From Psychrobacter sp. JB385 (GTDB taxonomy: Bacteria; Pseudomonadota; Gammaproteobacteria; Pseudomonadales; Moraxellaceae), in contig NZ_FUKN01000008.1 in the NCBI RefSeq assembly GCF_900163785.1, positions 20,935-84,934 of the forward strand: a stretch of 64,000 nt of DNA, read 5' to 3'. Below, piece after piece: positions 47,396-58,540 of the stretch; position 1 is the first letter of the stretch; every line of letters begins with the position of its first letter. Below the pieces are notes generated by a model. It was given only the letters and a program-made list of their open reading frames with translations. It made no database searches and was not told where the DNA came from. The position numbers and the translations under genes were made by a program.

Positions 47396-48223
47396 ATGAG
47401 ACGGATGCATTTGCGCCCTGCTATTTTTGGTTCATCACGTCGTACTGCGATAGGCGTTATGCTAGTGGCTACTGTGATTAGTACTGGCTGTACCACCAAC
47501 TATCTGACCAACAGTACCGAAGGTACGTATGGCGTACCAATGACGGAGCGTACCATACCGCAGCGTCTGCTAGATCGTAGTATCGAACATACGGTCAAAA
47601 TCAACGTGTATGGTCTAAAAGAAGACCTACAGCAAACCAGTCGCATGGGCATTGATAGCTTCAACAGTGAGGTGTTGTTAACAGGTGAAGTGCCCACCCA
47701 AGCAATCAAAGAAGAAGTAGAAAAAGTCGTCAGCTCAATGCCAGATGTGCGCCGTGTTTATAATGAGTTGGACGTTAGCGCCTCAAAAGGCTATAGCTCA
47801 ACAGTCCACGATGGTTATATCACCTCAAAATTGATGGCAAAAGTGGCCTCAAGCGATGGTGTGAAAGCCTCCCAAGTGAAAGCAGTCACCAACGCTGGCG
47901 TGGTTTATGTCATGGGGCGTGTGACACCCACTCAGCAAAGCCACTTGATTGATATTGCCAATAGCACGGTTGGTGTGACAGAGTTGGTGCTATTGACCAC
48001 GGTCGTGGATGACAGAGGGGTCAAGATAAGCGAAGACGACATTATGTATGAAGACAATCTGGCCAATCCTGCGCCAGTGGCCCAGAGGACGGCAGTATCG
48101 AATGTAGACAGTAATGCCGTACCAGAAACCACCAGCACCGCCACGCCAATCATTGTTACAGAGGACGGGGCGAGAGTCGATCAGTCATCAAGCGAATATA
48201 TTGATCTTTATCAGAATCCATAA
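47396..48223 (+). CDS. BON-domain outer-membrane lipoprotein (DolP/YraP-like)
   Basis: The 275-residue protein has a lipoprotein signal (lipobox STGC, Cys32) and two BON domains (about residues 62-128 and 140-205; VLLTGEVP and VYVMGRVT are the Gly-turn motifs). A low-complexity tail rich in Thr, Val and Asp follows. In E. coli, DolP (YraP) lies near yraN and supports outer-membrane integrity. The same neighbourhood holds here, without diaA between them. The tail of about 65 residues is extra. Confidence 0.88.
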   Translation: MRRMHLRPAIFGSSRRTAIGVMLVATVISTGCTTNYLTNSTEGTYGVPMTERTIPQRLLDRSIEHTVKINVYGLKEDLQQTSRMGIDSFNSEVLLTGEVPTQAIKEEVEKVVSSMPDVRRVYNELDVSASKGYSSTVHDGYITSKLMAKVASSDGVKASQVKAVTNAGVVYVMGRVTPTQQSHLIDIANSTVGVTELVLLTTVVDDRGVKISEDDIMYEDNLANPAPVAQRTAVSNVDSNAVPETTSTATPIIVTEDGARVDQSSSEYIDLYQNP

Positions 48224-48256
48224 AAGGCAGTCGCTGGTAAAAACGGGTTATTGATA

Positions 48257-48298
48257 AGACCGTCATAGAGCCAGAATTATTGGTCATGACGGTTTTTT
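48257..48298 (+). terminator. Terminator of the BON lipoprotein gene
   Basis: Stem accgtcat/atgacggt with a long loop that also contains short self-complementary bases, followed by a T run. Confidence 0.75.
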
Positions 48299-48583
48299 GA
48301 TTTATTGACATCTCATTTGTTATTAGGTGGTTTGTCACTGCATTATTTGCTATCAGCTTTAAAGCACTATTGTTGTTGAGAGATTTTTAAATCAGCGTTA
48401 TCAATCTTTTACTGACAATAAGCCTAAACACGGATAACAGTAAAAGCACGATAAAACGTCAGTCAGACCGTAAGATATGTAGGGTAAAAGTAGAGTAGAT
48501 GGTCTGAATCCAATAGAACAAAATAATAGGCGCCCATCGCTCTGCTAATCATCAGTTACACACATATAATAGGAATACTGGCT
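48299..48583. other. Intergenic region upstream of the esterase
   Basis: Together with the terminator, about 360 gene-free bases. AT-rich; nothing further is recognised. Confidence 0.35.
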
Positions 48584-49528
48584 ATGAATGGCTCGAATAA
48601 AATCATCTCAGGCACCAAAGCACGTACACTCACAAAGGCTGGCGTGACAGCTGCACTCGCCATAGGCGGCGTTGTGTTAGCAACGCAGCAGGCACAAGCT
48701 CTATCAGCACTTGCTGTTGTCAACGGTATCACAGCCAATGGTGGTGTTGGGGTGAGTAAAGATATCTTGTATGGCGATGAACCTCTACAAGATTTGGATA
48801 TTTATTATCCAAAACCGTTGACGCAAGCGATGAAAGCAGAAAGCGCAATCACACAGACTTATCCAATGGTGGTGTTTGTCCATGGTGGCTCATGGGAGAA
48901 TGGTAGCAAAGAAGAGTATGCGTTTGTCGGCCAGAGTTTGGCGCAAGCAGGTTATGTCACTGCGGTCATCAATTACCGTAAAGCGCCTGAGCATGTATAT
49001 CCCGACTATGTCAAAGATACTGCTCAAGCAATTGCGTGGAGCCATAACAATGCCAATAGCCTTCATGCAGATCCTGAACGGATGGCAGTGATAGGACATT
49101 CAGCAGGCGCGTTCAATGCGGTTGCCGCCATTGCCAATGAGGATTTTTTAGCACCATATGGCATGAAGCCCACAGATATTAGCGCGGTGATTGGTATTGC
49201 TGGTCCTTATAGCTACGACTTCCGTAAATTCGATAGTGCCACCGCCTTTGGCCCTAATGCGACGCCCGATCAGGTAATGCCAGATCGTCAAATCAAAGGT
49301 AAGCAGCCACCGTATTTGTTACTAACAGCTGAAAAAGACAAAATTGTTTACGATACTAATGCGATTAAAATGACAGAAGCGCTAAAAGCAGCTGGTGTCA
49401 CAGTCGACAATGGCGTCATCAAAGGGGCGAGTCATGCCACCAGTATCGGTGCGATGGCGCCGCCATTACGCTGGGTTAATGATGTGCGAGCGCAGGTCTT
49501 GACCTATTTGAATAAGACGCTGCAATAG
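48584..49528 (+). CDS. Secreted alpha/beta hydrolase (esterase)
   Basis: The 314-residue protein has an N-terminal signal (hydrophobic residues about 17-38, ending AQA), then the esterase oxyanion motif VHGGSWENGS (His-Gly-Gly, about residues 99-108). The nucleophile elbow is GHSAGAF (about 171-177), followed by a late Asp (AEKDKIV) and catalytic His (GASHATS). It resembles the BD-FAE/carboxylesterase group acting on short acyl esters. Probably periplasmic or exported. Confidence 0.87.
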   Translation: MNGSNKIISGTKARTLTKAGVTAALAIGGVVLATQQAQALSALAVVNGITANGGVGVSKDILYGDEPLQDLDIYYPKPLTQAMKAESAITQTYPMVVFVHGGSWENGSKEEYAFVGQSLAQAGYVTAVINYRKAPEHVYPDYVKDTAQAIAWSHNNANSLHADPERMAVIGHSAGAFNAVAAIANEDFLAPYGMKPTDISAVIGIAGPYSYDFRKFDSATAFGPNATPDQVMPDRQIKGKQPPYLLLTAEKDKIVYDTNAIKMTEALKAAGVTVDNGVIKGASHATSIGAMAPPLRWVNDVRAQVLTYLNKTLQ

Positions 49529-49704
49529 TCAGTGCCTATCAGGTGGCTTATCCAAATGCCCCTAACAGAAATTTTGCTGCTCTTACCTGTGACTGTTAAT
49601 ACCTATATCCTTGCACAAGACAGTACTGTAAGATGCGCAAACTCTTGTTATAATAGCGACTATTTTAAATCTACACTCTATTCTAATTTAAGGCAGAATA
49701 TTCT

Positions 49705-49956
49705 ATGAGCATGAACGCTGACGATCTGATTGCATTTTTACAAACTCATTTCCCAGACGCTTTTATTCAAGCTGCCAACCAAGGTAATAAGTTTGATGTA
49801 CGCGTGGTTGATGCAAGCTTTGAAGGCAAACGTACCGTACAGCGTCAGCAAGCGGTCTATGCGTTGGTCAACAACAAAATTGCGAGTGGCGATATTCACG
49901 CACTCAATATTCAAGCATTAACGCCTACAGAGTGGGATGTTCAATCAAAAGGCTAA
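49705..49956 (+). CDS. ibaG: BolA-family protein IbaG
   Basis: The 83-residue BolA-like protein has the FDVRVVDASFEGKRTVQRQQAVYALV core and the ALNIQALTPTEW ending, and lacks the BolA-type Cys. IbaG/YrbA proteins work with monothiol glutaredoxins in Fe-S handling. Its place directly before murA is the conserved gammaproteobacterial order. Confidence 0.92.
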   Translation: MSMNADDLIAFLQTHFPDAFIQAANQGNKFDVRVVDASFEGKRTVQRQQAVYALVNNKIASGDIHALNIQALTPTEWDVQSKG

Positions 49957-50050
49957 ATTGCCACTTATCGTTTCAAACTTTTTAGATCAGCTATTTAAGT
50001 AGTTGGTTTTGAAGGGTTTGTTTTTTATTATTTTTTACACTCATCGCTAG

Positions 50051-51331
<1,281 letters not shown>

Positions 51332-51445
51332 TCGTTATAAGTCGATTAGGCAGTTGAACGCTATTGCCACTTTATATTTTTATCATTAAAAACTAGCAGT
51401 CCTCGGTCAGCGGGGACAATCACTATATATGGACGCAATGCCATT

Positions 51446-52141
51446 ATGACTGAAGCAACAAAACCCATACCTGCCAGTGGTTTATTAAACGAAGTAAATG
51501 ATACGTTTTCAGGATTAACGTTGGCTTTATCTAAAGGTCGTATTTTAGAAGAGACGATGCCACTGCTACGCGCAGCTGGCGTTGACTTGCTAGAAGATCC
51601 TGAGGCCTCGCGCAAACTTATCTTTCCAACCTCGAACCCCAATGTGCGTGTATTGATTTTACGTGCAAGTGATGTACCCACTTATGTGGAGCATGGTGCA
51701 GCTGATTTCGGCGTCGCGGGTAAAGATGTCTTGTTAGAACACGGTGCCAATCATGTTTATGAGTTATTAGATTTGAAAATTGCTCAATGTAAGCTGATGA
51801 CCGCGGGTGTCAAAGATGCGCCACTGCCCAACCGTCGTTTGCGTATTGCCACCAAATACGTCAATGTGGCACGTGCGTATTTCGCAAGTCAAGGTCAGCA
51901 GGTAGATGTGATCAAACTTTATGGCTCGATGGAGCTTGCACCATTGGTTGGCCTAGGTGATTTGATTGTCGATGTGGTTGACACTGGCAATACGTTGCGC
52001 GCGAATGGTCTTGAAGCCCGTGACCATATTTGCGATGTCTCTTCACGCCTGATCGTCAATCAAGTCAGCTATAAGCGTAAATTTGCATTGCTTGAGCCAA
52101 TTTTAGATAGCTTTAAAAACAGTATTGCGAGCGCTTCATGA
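51446..52141 (+). CDS. hisG: ATP phosphoribosyltransferase, short form
   Basis: HisG catalyses the first step of histidine synthesis. This 231-residue enzyme lacks the C-terminal regulatory domain of long forms; short HisG needs HisZ for activity and histidine feedback. The core has [52 protein letters not shown], and [16 protein letters not shown] with the PRPP-binding loop. hisZ is not in the window. An N-terminal extension of about 20 residues precedes the core. Confidence 0.96.
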   Translation: MTEATKPIPASGLLNEVNDTFSGLTLALSKGRILEETMPLLRAAGVDLLEDPEASRKLIFPTSNPNVRVLILRASDVPTYVEHGAADFGVAGKDVLLEHGANHVYELLDLKIAQCKLMTAGVKDAPLPNRRLRIATKYVNVARAYFASQGQQVDVIKLYGSMELAPLVGLGDLIVDVVDTGNTLRANGLEARDHICDVSSRLIVNQVSYKRKFALLEPILDSFKNSIASAS

Positions 52142-52188
52142 GTCAGTGTTAACCATTTATAATACAAAGCGTTGTTATACAAATTTTT

Positions 52189-52248
52189 AAACCAGCTTGG
52201 CGTTCTATGGTAAACATAGCGTGCTAAACTGGTTTTGTTGTATTTACT
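52189..52248 (+). terminator. Hairpin between hisG and hisD
   Basis: A long imperfect stem: outer aaaccag/ctggttt, middle mostly paired with G-T wobbles, inner ctatg-gtaaa-catag. It is followed by ttttgttgtattt. It lies within a 256-base gap inside the his cluster and could end or attenuate the hisG transcript. No His-rich leader peptide was seen. Confidence 0.65.
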
Positions 52249-52397
52249 TGCCTGAAAATAAAAGCTCAGTATAATCAGAGTCAGATCATCATAAATACAT
52301 GGGTGTATTGCCCTTATTTTTTCTAAATTAATTTCTATTTTTTTCTGAAGTTTCATTTTTTATAGTCATATAATAGGCTTAACCACAGGATTCAGTC

Positions 52398-53693
52398 ATG
52401 CGCCAACTCAGTACTCAAGATGCCGATTTTGACAGTCAATTGACACAACTGCTTGCTTTTGAAACGGTCAATGATGCCGATTTATTAAAGACCGTTGACG
52501 ATATCATTGCACAAGTGCGTCACGAGGGAGACAGCGTACTATTGGCATTGACTCAGCAGTTTGATCAGCATCCAGCAACAAGTATGCAAGAGTTGGAGCT
52601 GTCCAAAGAGTCACTGGCTGAGGCTTTTGCCAATCTTGATGATGAAGTCAAAACAGCATTGATAACGGCGGCCACGAGAGTACAGAGGTTTCATGAACGC
52701 CAAGTACAAGAGACTTGGCAATATGAGGACGAGCTGGGTAATCGATTGGGTCAAAAAGTCACGCCCCTTGATCGCGTCGGTATTTATGTACCGGGTGGTC
52801 TAGCGTCTTATCCGTCATCAGTACTGATGAACGCTATCCCGGCCAAAGTGGCTGGCGTTAATGAGGTTATCATGGTTGTGCCTGCGCCCAAAGGCGTGCT
52901 TAACCCATTGGTATTGGCAGCTGCTCATTTGGCACAAGTAGATCGCGTCTTTACCATTGGCGGCGCACAGGCAGTTGCCGCATTAGCCTATGGTACAGAG
53001 ATGATTCCAGCCGTGGACAAAATCACAGGGCCTGGTAACAAGTACGTTGCAGCAGCCAAGCGAGCAGTATTTGGTCAGGTCGGTATCGATATGATTGCAG
53101 GGCCATCTGAAGTGTTGGTGTATGCAGAGGGCGAGACGCAAGATCGCGCTGATTGGCTAGCCATGGACTTGTTGTCGCAAGCTGAACATGACCGCATTGC
53201 GCAAGCCATCTTTGTCACAACCAGCGAAGCACAGTTAAAAGCAGTCGCAACCGAGATAGAAAAAGCATTGGCCGAATTGCCGAAAGCCGATATCGCGCGT
53301 GATTCGCTACAAAACCGCGGTGCACTAATTTTGGTGAAAGATCGGGCAGAGGGTATGGCACTCATTAATCGTATCGCGCCTGAGCATTTGGAGTTGTCTG
53401 TTGATGAGCCTGATGCGCTGCTTGGCGATATTCGCCATGCAGGTGCTATCTTCATGGGTCGTCATACACCAGAGGCGATTGGCGATTATTGCGCAGGGCC
53501 GAACCATGTGCTCCCAACCTCAGGCACCGCGCGTTTTTCATCTCCTTTAGGGGTTTATGATTTTCAGAAAAAATCTTCTCTCATTTATTGTAGTGAAGCG
53601 GGTAGTAAGCCGTTAGCGAAGACAGCAGATATTTTGGCCCAGCGCGAAGACTTGGAAGCCCATGCTCGCTCGGCTCGTTATCGTGCTTCATAA
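52398..53693 (+). CDS. hisD: Histidinol dehydrogenase
   Basis: HisD performs the last two oxidations from histidinol to histidine using NAD and zinc. The 431-residue protein has [70 protein letters not shown], the catalytic [10 protein letters not shown] block with Glu-His, and AGAIFMG...[16 protein letters not shown]. Full length. Part of hisG-hisD-hisC. Confidence 0.97.
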   Translation: MRQLSTQDADFDSQLTQLLAFETVNDADLLKTVDDIIAQVRHEGDSVLLALTQQFDQHPATSMQELELSKESLAEAFANLDDEVKTALITAATRVQRFHERQVQETWQYEDELGNRLGQKVTPLDRVGIYVPGGLASYPSSVLMNAIPAKVAGVNEVIMVVPAPKGVLNPLVLAAAHLAQVDRVFTIGGAQAVAALAYGTEMIPAVDKITGPGNKYVAAAKRAVFGQVGIDMIAGPSEVLVYAEGETQDRADWLAMDLLSQAEHDRIAQAIFVTTSEAQLKAVATEIEKALAELPKADIARDSLQNRGALILVKDRAEGMALINRIAPEHLELSVDEPDALLGDIRHAGAIFMGRHTPEAIGDYCAGPNHVLPTSGTARFSSPLGVYDFQKKSSLIYCSEAGSKPLAKTADILAQREDLEAHARSARYRAS

Positions 53694-53768
53694 TATAAAC
53701 TAAGCATTTTGAAAGTTACTTTTGATATTGATATTTAATGGTTTTTGGGGCGAATAGTAGGATACCTT

Positions 53769-54902
53769 ATGAGTGAGTTAAAAATAGACACCAGACTTTG
53801 GTCATCTAAAGCACGTAACTTGTCACCTTATGTTCCAGGTGAGCAGCCAAAACATGACAATTTATGCAAATTAAACACCAATGAAAACCCGTTTCCGCCC
53901 TCGCCAAAAGTAGGGGAGGCAATCGCCAAAGTCTTAGAGCAGCAGGCAAGCGATCTGCGTTTATATCCAGCGCCTGAGTCTGATGACCTACGTGGTGCTT
54001 TAGCAAAAATATATGATTTGGATACTAGCCAAGTGTTCGTTGGCAATGGCTCTGATGAGGTACTGGCCTTAGTATTTGCCAGCTTTTTCTTAAAGGAACG
54101 GCCTTTATTAGCGCCTGATATCAGCTATAGCTTTTATCCTGTATATGCGCAGACCTTTGGTGTGCATCTCGTAAAAATTCCATTGGAAGAAGACTTTAGT
54201 ATTGACCCTGATGCGTATCGTCAACCCTGTAGTGGTATCATCATTGCCAATCCGAATGCACCAACAGGTCTACTACTATCGCTTGCCGATATCCGTAAGC
54301 TTGCTAGCGAGCATACAAATGCTGTGATCGTGATTGATGAAGCTTATATTGATTTTGCTATGACAAAAGAGGGTGATAAAGAGACTCAAGTATCAGCCGT
54401 GAGTCTCATTAATGAGTATGACAATATTCTTGTGACCCAAACTTTTTCAAAGTCACGGTCACTTGCAGGCTTACGCGTAGGCATGGCCTTTGGTAGTGCG
54501 TCATTGATTGAAGCGCTGACGCGTATGAAAAATAGTTTTAATAGCTTCCCACTAGATAAGTTGGCGCAAGCGGGCGCGACTGCCAGTGTGTTGGATACCG
54601 ATTATTTTGAACAAATGCGTGAGCAAGTCATCGATTTACGTCAGTCTTTAACGGCTGAATTAACGACACTAGATTATAATGTGCTGCCATCTCATGCCAA
54701 TTTTGTTTTTGCTCGTCCTAAAGAGGGCAATGCCAGTGCGGTGGCCAGTGCTTTGCGTGAGCAAGGCATTATTGTTCGTCATTTTAATAAACCTCGTATT
54801 AACGAGTATTTGCGTATTACGGTTGGTACGGCTGAACAAAATCAGCGTTTGATCACCGCTTTAAAAGCATTAGAAGCGAATGCTGAGGTCGCTACTATTT
54901 AA
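53769..54902 (+). CDS. hisC: Histidinol-phosphate aminotransferase
   Basis: HisC is the PLP-dependent transaminase that makes L-histidinol phosphate. The 377-residue protein has LNTNENPFPPSPKV, GNGSDEVL, NPNAPTG, DEAYIDF (Asp190 contacting PLP) and the Schiff-base Lys228 in TFSKSRSLAGLRVG. ATG at 53769 has AGGA 6 bases upstream; the frame upstream to 53745 is unlikely. It is the last gene of the his cluster. Confidence 0.96.
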   Translation: MSELKIDTRLWSSKARNLSPYVPGEQPKHDNLCKLNTNENPFPPSPKVGEAIAKVLEQQASDLRLYPAPESDDLRGALAKIYDLDTSQVFVGNGSDEVLALVFASFFLKERPLLAPDISYSFYPVYAQTFGVHLVKIPLEEDFSIDPDAYRQPCSGIIIANPNAPTGLLLSLADIRKLASEHTNAVIVIDEAYIDFAMTKEGDKETQVSAVSLINEYDNILVTQTFSKSRSLAGLRVGMAFGSASLIEALTRMKNSFNSFPLDKLAQAGATASVLDTDYFEQMREQVIDLRQSLTAELTTLDYNVLPSHANFVFARPKEGNASAVASALREQGIIVRHFNKPRINEYLRITVGTAEQNQRLITALKALEANAEVATI

Positions 54903-54961
54903 TATTTGGTCTGATAATTCATAGTCTAATAACGATGTGCTGCTAATTATTACCAGTTATA

Positions 54962-54997
54962 GAGCCTGCCAATGCTGATTGTGCAGGCTTTATTTTT
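54962..54997 (+). terminator. hisC terminator
   Basis: Stem agcctgc/gcaggct with a 13-base loop and a T-rich tail, overlapping the last bases of the convergent pabB gene. Confidence 0.75.
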
Positions 54998-56708
54998 GAG
55001 CAAGTACTGCCAGCAGATTACCCACTTTATCTAAGCACTCTTGATACTCCGCCATACAGTCAGAAGCCACTGTGATACCACCACCTGCCCACAAGCTGAC
55101 CTGTCCTTGTTGCTGTATACCATTAGTGAATGAATGGTTGGCTTGAATGGTACGAATCAACACATTCCACTGACCACTGCCATCAAAATTCATATAGCCC
55201 ATAGTGCCGCAGTAAGCGCCGCGTGGAGCAGCCTCCAGCTCAGAGATAATTTCAACCGACCGTTTTTTGGGTGTGCCTGTGATGGAGCCAGCAGGCAAAC
55301 TGCCAAATAATACCGCTAACGGATGAGTGTCGGCTTTAAGCTCAGCGGTGATGGTGCTAACCATATGATGGACATTGCTAAAGCTTTCAATCGCAAATAG
55401 TTGTGGCACTTTCACGCTACCAATTTTGGCATATTTGCCCAAATCATTACGCAGCAAGTCCACAATCATGACGTTTTCGGCACGGTCTTTTTCACTATTG
55501 ATCAATTGCTGTTTATAGCTATTGTCTTGTTCGGCGGTGACACCACGTGGCATCGTTCCTTTAATAGGTTTTGTGCGTATATGATGCGTGCCAGTCTCAT
55601 AGTCTTTGATAAAAGTAAAAAATAGCTCTGGGGAGCAGCTTAATAATTCAAAAGTGTTTTTCTGGTTTATAGAATTTGGCAACGCATTATTAAGGTCTTT
55701 GTCGGCATGAGTTGTATCGCCATATTGAACGCTTAAATAACCAGAAAACGGTGCTTGTGTATTGCGATGGAGGCTGGGTAAGTAATTAATAAGCGTTGGT
55801 AGAGATGTATCAGAAAGGGCGTGATAGGTAAGGCTACCTTGCCATGCTTGAGTGAGATTTATTTGGTAGCAGTCGCCTTGTTGTAGATAGTCTTGGGTTT
55901 GCGCAAACGCCAGTTGATAATCGTGCTCATCCCATTGCGCTTTTAAGGCCAAAGGAGCAGGTGGCAACGGTGTTTTAGACGTTGCTTGCTCTAGATGATA
56001 AGTGGCGTCGGACAATGTCTTATCAAAAGCATCCAAATAAGAAGTAAGGACTGATATACTTATATCAGCGGTGCTGTCTGTTTGATTGACGATTAATGTC
56101 CAAACCGATGCGCTATCTTGTGTGGCTGGCATTAGGTAAATATCATAATGTCCCAATACCGCAGAAGGTTGCGTTGCCAGTTGAATAGCGGCAGTTGGGC
56201 TTAACTCATGAGCGGAGATGTCATAACCAATAAAGCCTACTAAACCATGATGATAATTTGGCTTTTGATTGATGGTGCTTGATGGTGTTATATCAGTGCT
56301 ATGGTTTTCATAAACTTGACTGTAGGCAATCAATTCGTCTTGCCATTTTGCATAGCTCATTTGCGTCGTAGTGATAGCTGTGCGGTCAACAGCGTTATCA
56401 TCAATATTAATACAAGCATCGCGGCAATGCTTCGTTACTTCATACGTAACAGATAATGGGTCAGATAGGGAATCAAAAGTGGGGGTGACCACCCAGCTTG
56501 TTTTGGGCAGTAACCCAATCACTGGCTGATCATCATTATTCAGCCAAACCAGTTGCCAGAGTGCCTCACTGTTTTGTGCCAATAAATAATTTTGTAGCTG
56601 CGGCATCAATTCAGCAGCAGGCAAATCACCAAAACGCCAGCTACGGATGGTAGCTGGCGATGGGGCAGAATCTGTCTGCTCAGTAGTCTTGTAATTTTCT
56701 ACGGGCAT
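54990..56708 (-). CDS. pabB: Aminodeoxychorismate synthase component I
   Basis: PabB converts chorismate and ammonia (from PabA) to 4-amino-4-deoxychorismate for folate synthesis. The 572-residue protein has the chorismate-binding core in its C-terminal half: YQINLTQAW, SCSPELFF, the PabB-type PIKGTMPRG with catalytic Lys, ENVMIVDLLRNDLGK, GSLPAGSITGTPK and GAYCGTMGY. It is longer than E. coli PabB (about 450) because of inserts in the N-terminal half. It starts 3 bases after the fabB stop, so the two are probably coupled. Confidence 0.92.
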   Translation of the reverse strand: MPVENYKTTEQTDSAPSPATIRSWRFGDLPAAELMPQLQNYLLAQNSEALWQLVWLNNDDQPVIGLLPKTSWVVTPTFDSLSDPLSVTYEVTKHCRDACINIDDNAVDRTAITTTQMSYAKWQDELIAYSQVYENHSTDITPSSTINQKPNYHHGLVGFIGYDISAHELSPTAAIQLATQPSAVLGHYDIYLMPATQDSASVWTLIVNQTDSTADISISVLTSYLDAFDKTLSDATYHLEQATSKTPLPPAPLALKAQWDEHDYQLAFAQTQDYLQQGDCYQINLTQAWQGSLTYHALSDTSLPTLINYLPSLHRNTQAPFSGYLSVQYGDTTHADKDLNNALPNSINQKNTFELLSCSPELFFTFIKDYETGTHHIRTKPIKGTMPRGVTAEQDNSYKQQLINSEKDRAENVMIVDLLRNDLGKYAKIGSVKVPQLFAIESFSNVHHMVSTITAELKADTHPLAVLFGSLPAGSITGTPKKRSVEIISELEAAPRGAYCGTMGYMNFDGSGQWNVLIRTIQANHSFTNGIQQQGQVSLWAGGGITVASDCMAEYQECLDKVGNLLAVLAQK

Positions 56709-56711
56709 TTT

Positions 56712-57947
56712 TTAAGCGTCAAACTTTTTGATGATCAAGGTTGCATTGGTGCCACCAAATCCAAAGCTGTTGCTCATTAACGTTTCAAGCTTGGTTTCAC
56801 GCGTTTGAGTAACAATATCAAAGCCTTCCGCCGCAGGATCTAACTGCTCAACGTTGATACTTGGGGCAATAAAGCCTTCTTGTAGCATCAATAAGCAATA
56901 GATCAGCTCTTGGGCACCAACGGCACCTAAACTATGACCAGTCATTGACTTGGTTGAGCTAATAGGCGGTACTTTACTGGCATCATCTCCAAACACTTTG
57001 GCAATTGCTTTAAGCTCAGTGATATCACCAAGCGGCGTGCTAGTCCCGTGGCTATTAATATAGTCAACGCGCTCTAACCCTGCTTCAGCCAATGCTTGCT
57101 GCATACAACGAACCGCGCCTTCACCACTTGGCGCAACCATTTCTGCACCATCAGAGCTTGCGCCATAACCAACGATTTCGGCTAAAATATTAGCACCGCG
57201 CGCTTGTGCGTGCTCTAAACTTTCTACCACAACCATGGCACCGCCAGCAGCAATGACAAAGCCATCACGATCTTTGTCATAAGCTCTTGATGCGAGCGTT
57301 GGTGTGTCATTATATTGAGTGCTCACCGCACCCATGGCATCAAACATACAAGACTGCGTCCAATGCTCAGACTCACTACCGCCCGCTAGCACCACGTCGG
57401 CTTTGCCTAGCTGGATCAATTCAGCCGCATGACCGATACAATGGGTCGATGTTGCGCAAGCAGACGCAAGAGAGTAAGACACCCCTTGGATTTTTAAACC
57501 AGTTGCCAATGCGGCTGACACCGAGCTGCCCATCGTTTTTGGCACAGCCATGGCGCCGACACCGCGAAGGCCTTTTTCGCGCATGGCATCCACAGCATTA
57601 ACGATATTTTCTGTCGATGCACCGCCCGAGCTTGCTACCAAACCCACACGTGGATTACTATTAATAGTCTCAAGCGATAAACCTGAGTGCTCAATCGCGT
57701 TCAAAGCGCTGACGTAAGCATAGAGACTGGCATCACTAAAAAACCGTTTTAATTTACGATCGATACCACTGGTATCAAGTTCTGATTGATCGATACTACC
57801 GCTAACATGTGACTTGAACTCGTGTTCAGCGTAAGAATCGTTAAATGTAATGCCAGACTGTCCTTGTTTCAGAGCAGTAGTAACAGTGGCCAAATCATGT
57901 CCGATACAAGAGACAATCCCTGCCCCAGTAATAACAACGCGGCGCAT
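56712..57947 (-). CDS. fabB: 3-oxoacyl-ACP synthase I (FabB)
   Basis: KAS I elongates acyl-ACP with malonyl-ACP and is needed for unsaturated fatty acids. The 411-residue protein has the catalytic triad Cys164 (SACATSTHC), His300 ([11 protein letters not shown]) and His338 ([14 protein letters not shown]). The [13 protein letters not shown] region and overall match favour FabB over FabF. fabA is not adjacent. It has an unusual downstream partner, pabB, 3 bases after its stop. Confidence 0.93.
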   Translation of the reverse strand: MRRVVITGAGIVSCIGHDLATVTTALKQGQSGITFNDSYAEHEFKSHVSGSIDQSELDTSGIDRKLKRFFSDASLYAYVSALNAIEHSGLSLETINSNPRVGLVASSGGASTENIVNAVDAMREKGLRGVGAMAVPKTMGSSVSAALATGLKIQGVSYSLASACATSTHCIGHAAELIQLGKADVVLAGGSESEHWTQSCMFDAMGAVSTQYNDTPTLASRAYDKDRDGFVIAAGGAMVVVESLEHAQARGANILAEIVGYGASSDGAEMVAPSGEGAVRCMQQALAEAGLERVDYINSHGTSTPLGDITELKAIAKVFGDDASKVPPISSTKSMTGHSLGAVGAQELIYCLLMLQEGFIAPSINVEQLDPAAEGFDIVTQTRETKLETLMSNSFGFGGTNATLIIKKFDA

Positions 57948-58540
57948 ATTTTATTCCTTATGAGTAATGATTTTCTTCATCACTATTGATAATCGTTTTT
58001 AAAGATCTACTTTTTTATTTAACGTCACAAGTATCACTCTGTCATATAAGAGTTTGACGAGGTCACTTAAGCGTTAAATATTTACTTTATAGCTCTGACT
58101 ACGGTCATCAAAAAACACTGCATAGACGATGGTTTTAAGCAAATGACGTTGCAATCAGGCTTTAGCTGATGGCGTATGATAACGTATCAAGCATACAAAA
58201 TCTTTGCGCAAGTGCAAAATAATGACAAAATAACAGCTACTATCATAGGCTACCAAAAAGTTGCTAATGACAGACAGTGTCAGCAAGTTACTTATCCTAT
58301 CATTATCATTATATCCTTAAAGCGACTGTAGTTTTGGTCTAAGTAAATTGAAAAAAGTAATTCATCAATGGCGAAAGCCATAAAGTAAGTTATACTTTTA
58401 GATACAAAATTGGTGAGGGCAATAACATTGTTCGCACTGACATTGAGCCTCATGATTCGCTAAAATGGCACACTTATCGTTTCCACAAACGCATTATTCA
58501 ATAATAAAGTAAAAATAATCATCATATTAAGGGCAACACG
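57948..58540. other. Divergent fabB-EcsC region with Fur-like site
   Basis: About 590 bases, no gene seen. On the minus strand, 58313-58295 (tataatgataatgatagga) matches 13 of 19 positions of the Fur consensus, with tandem AATGAT hexamers. Confidence 0.4.
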
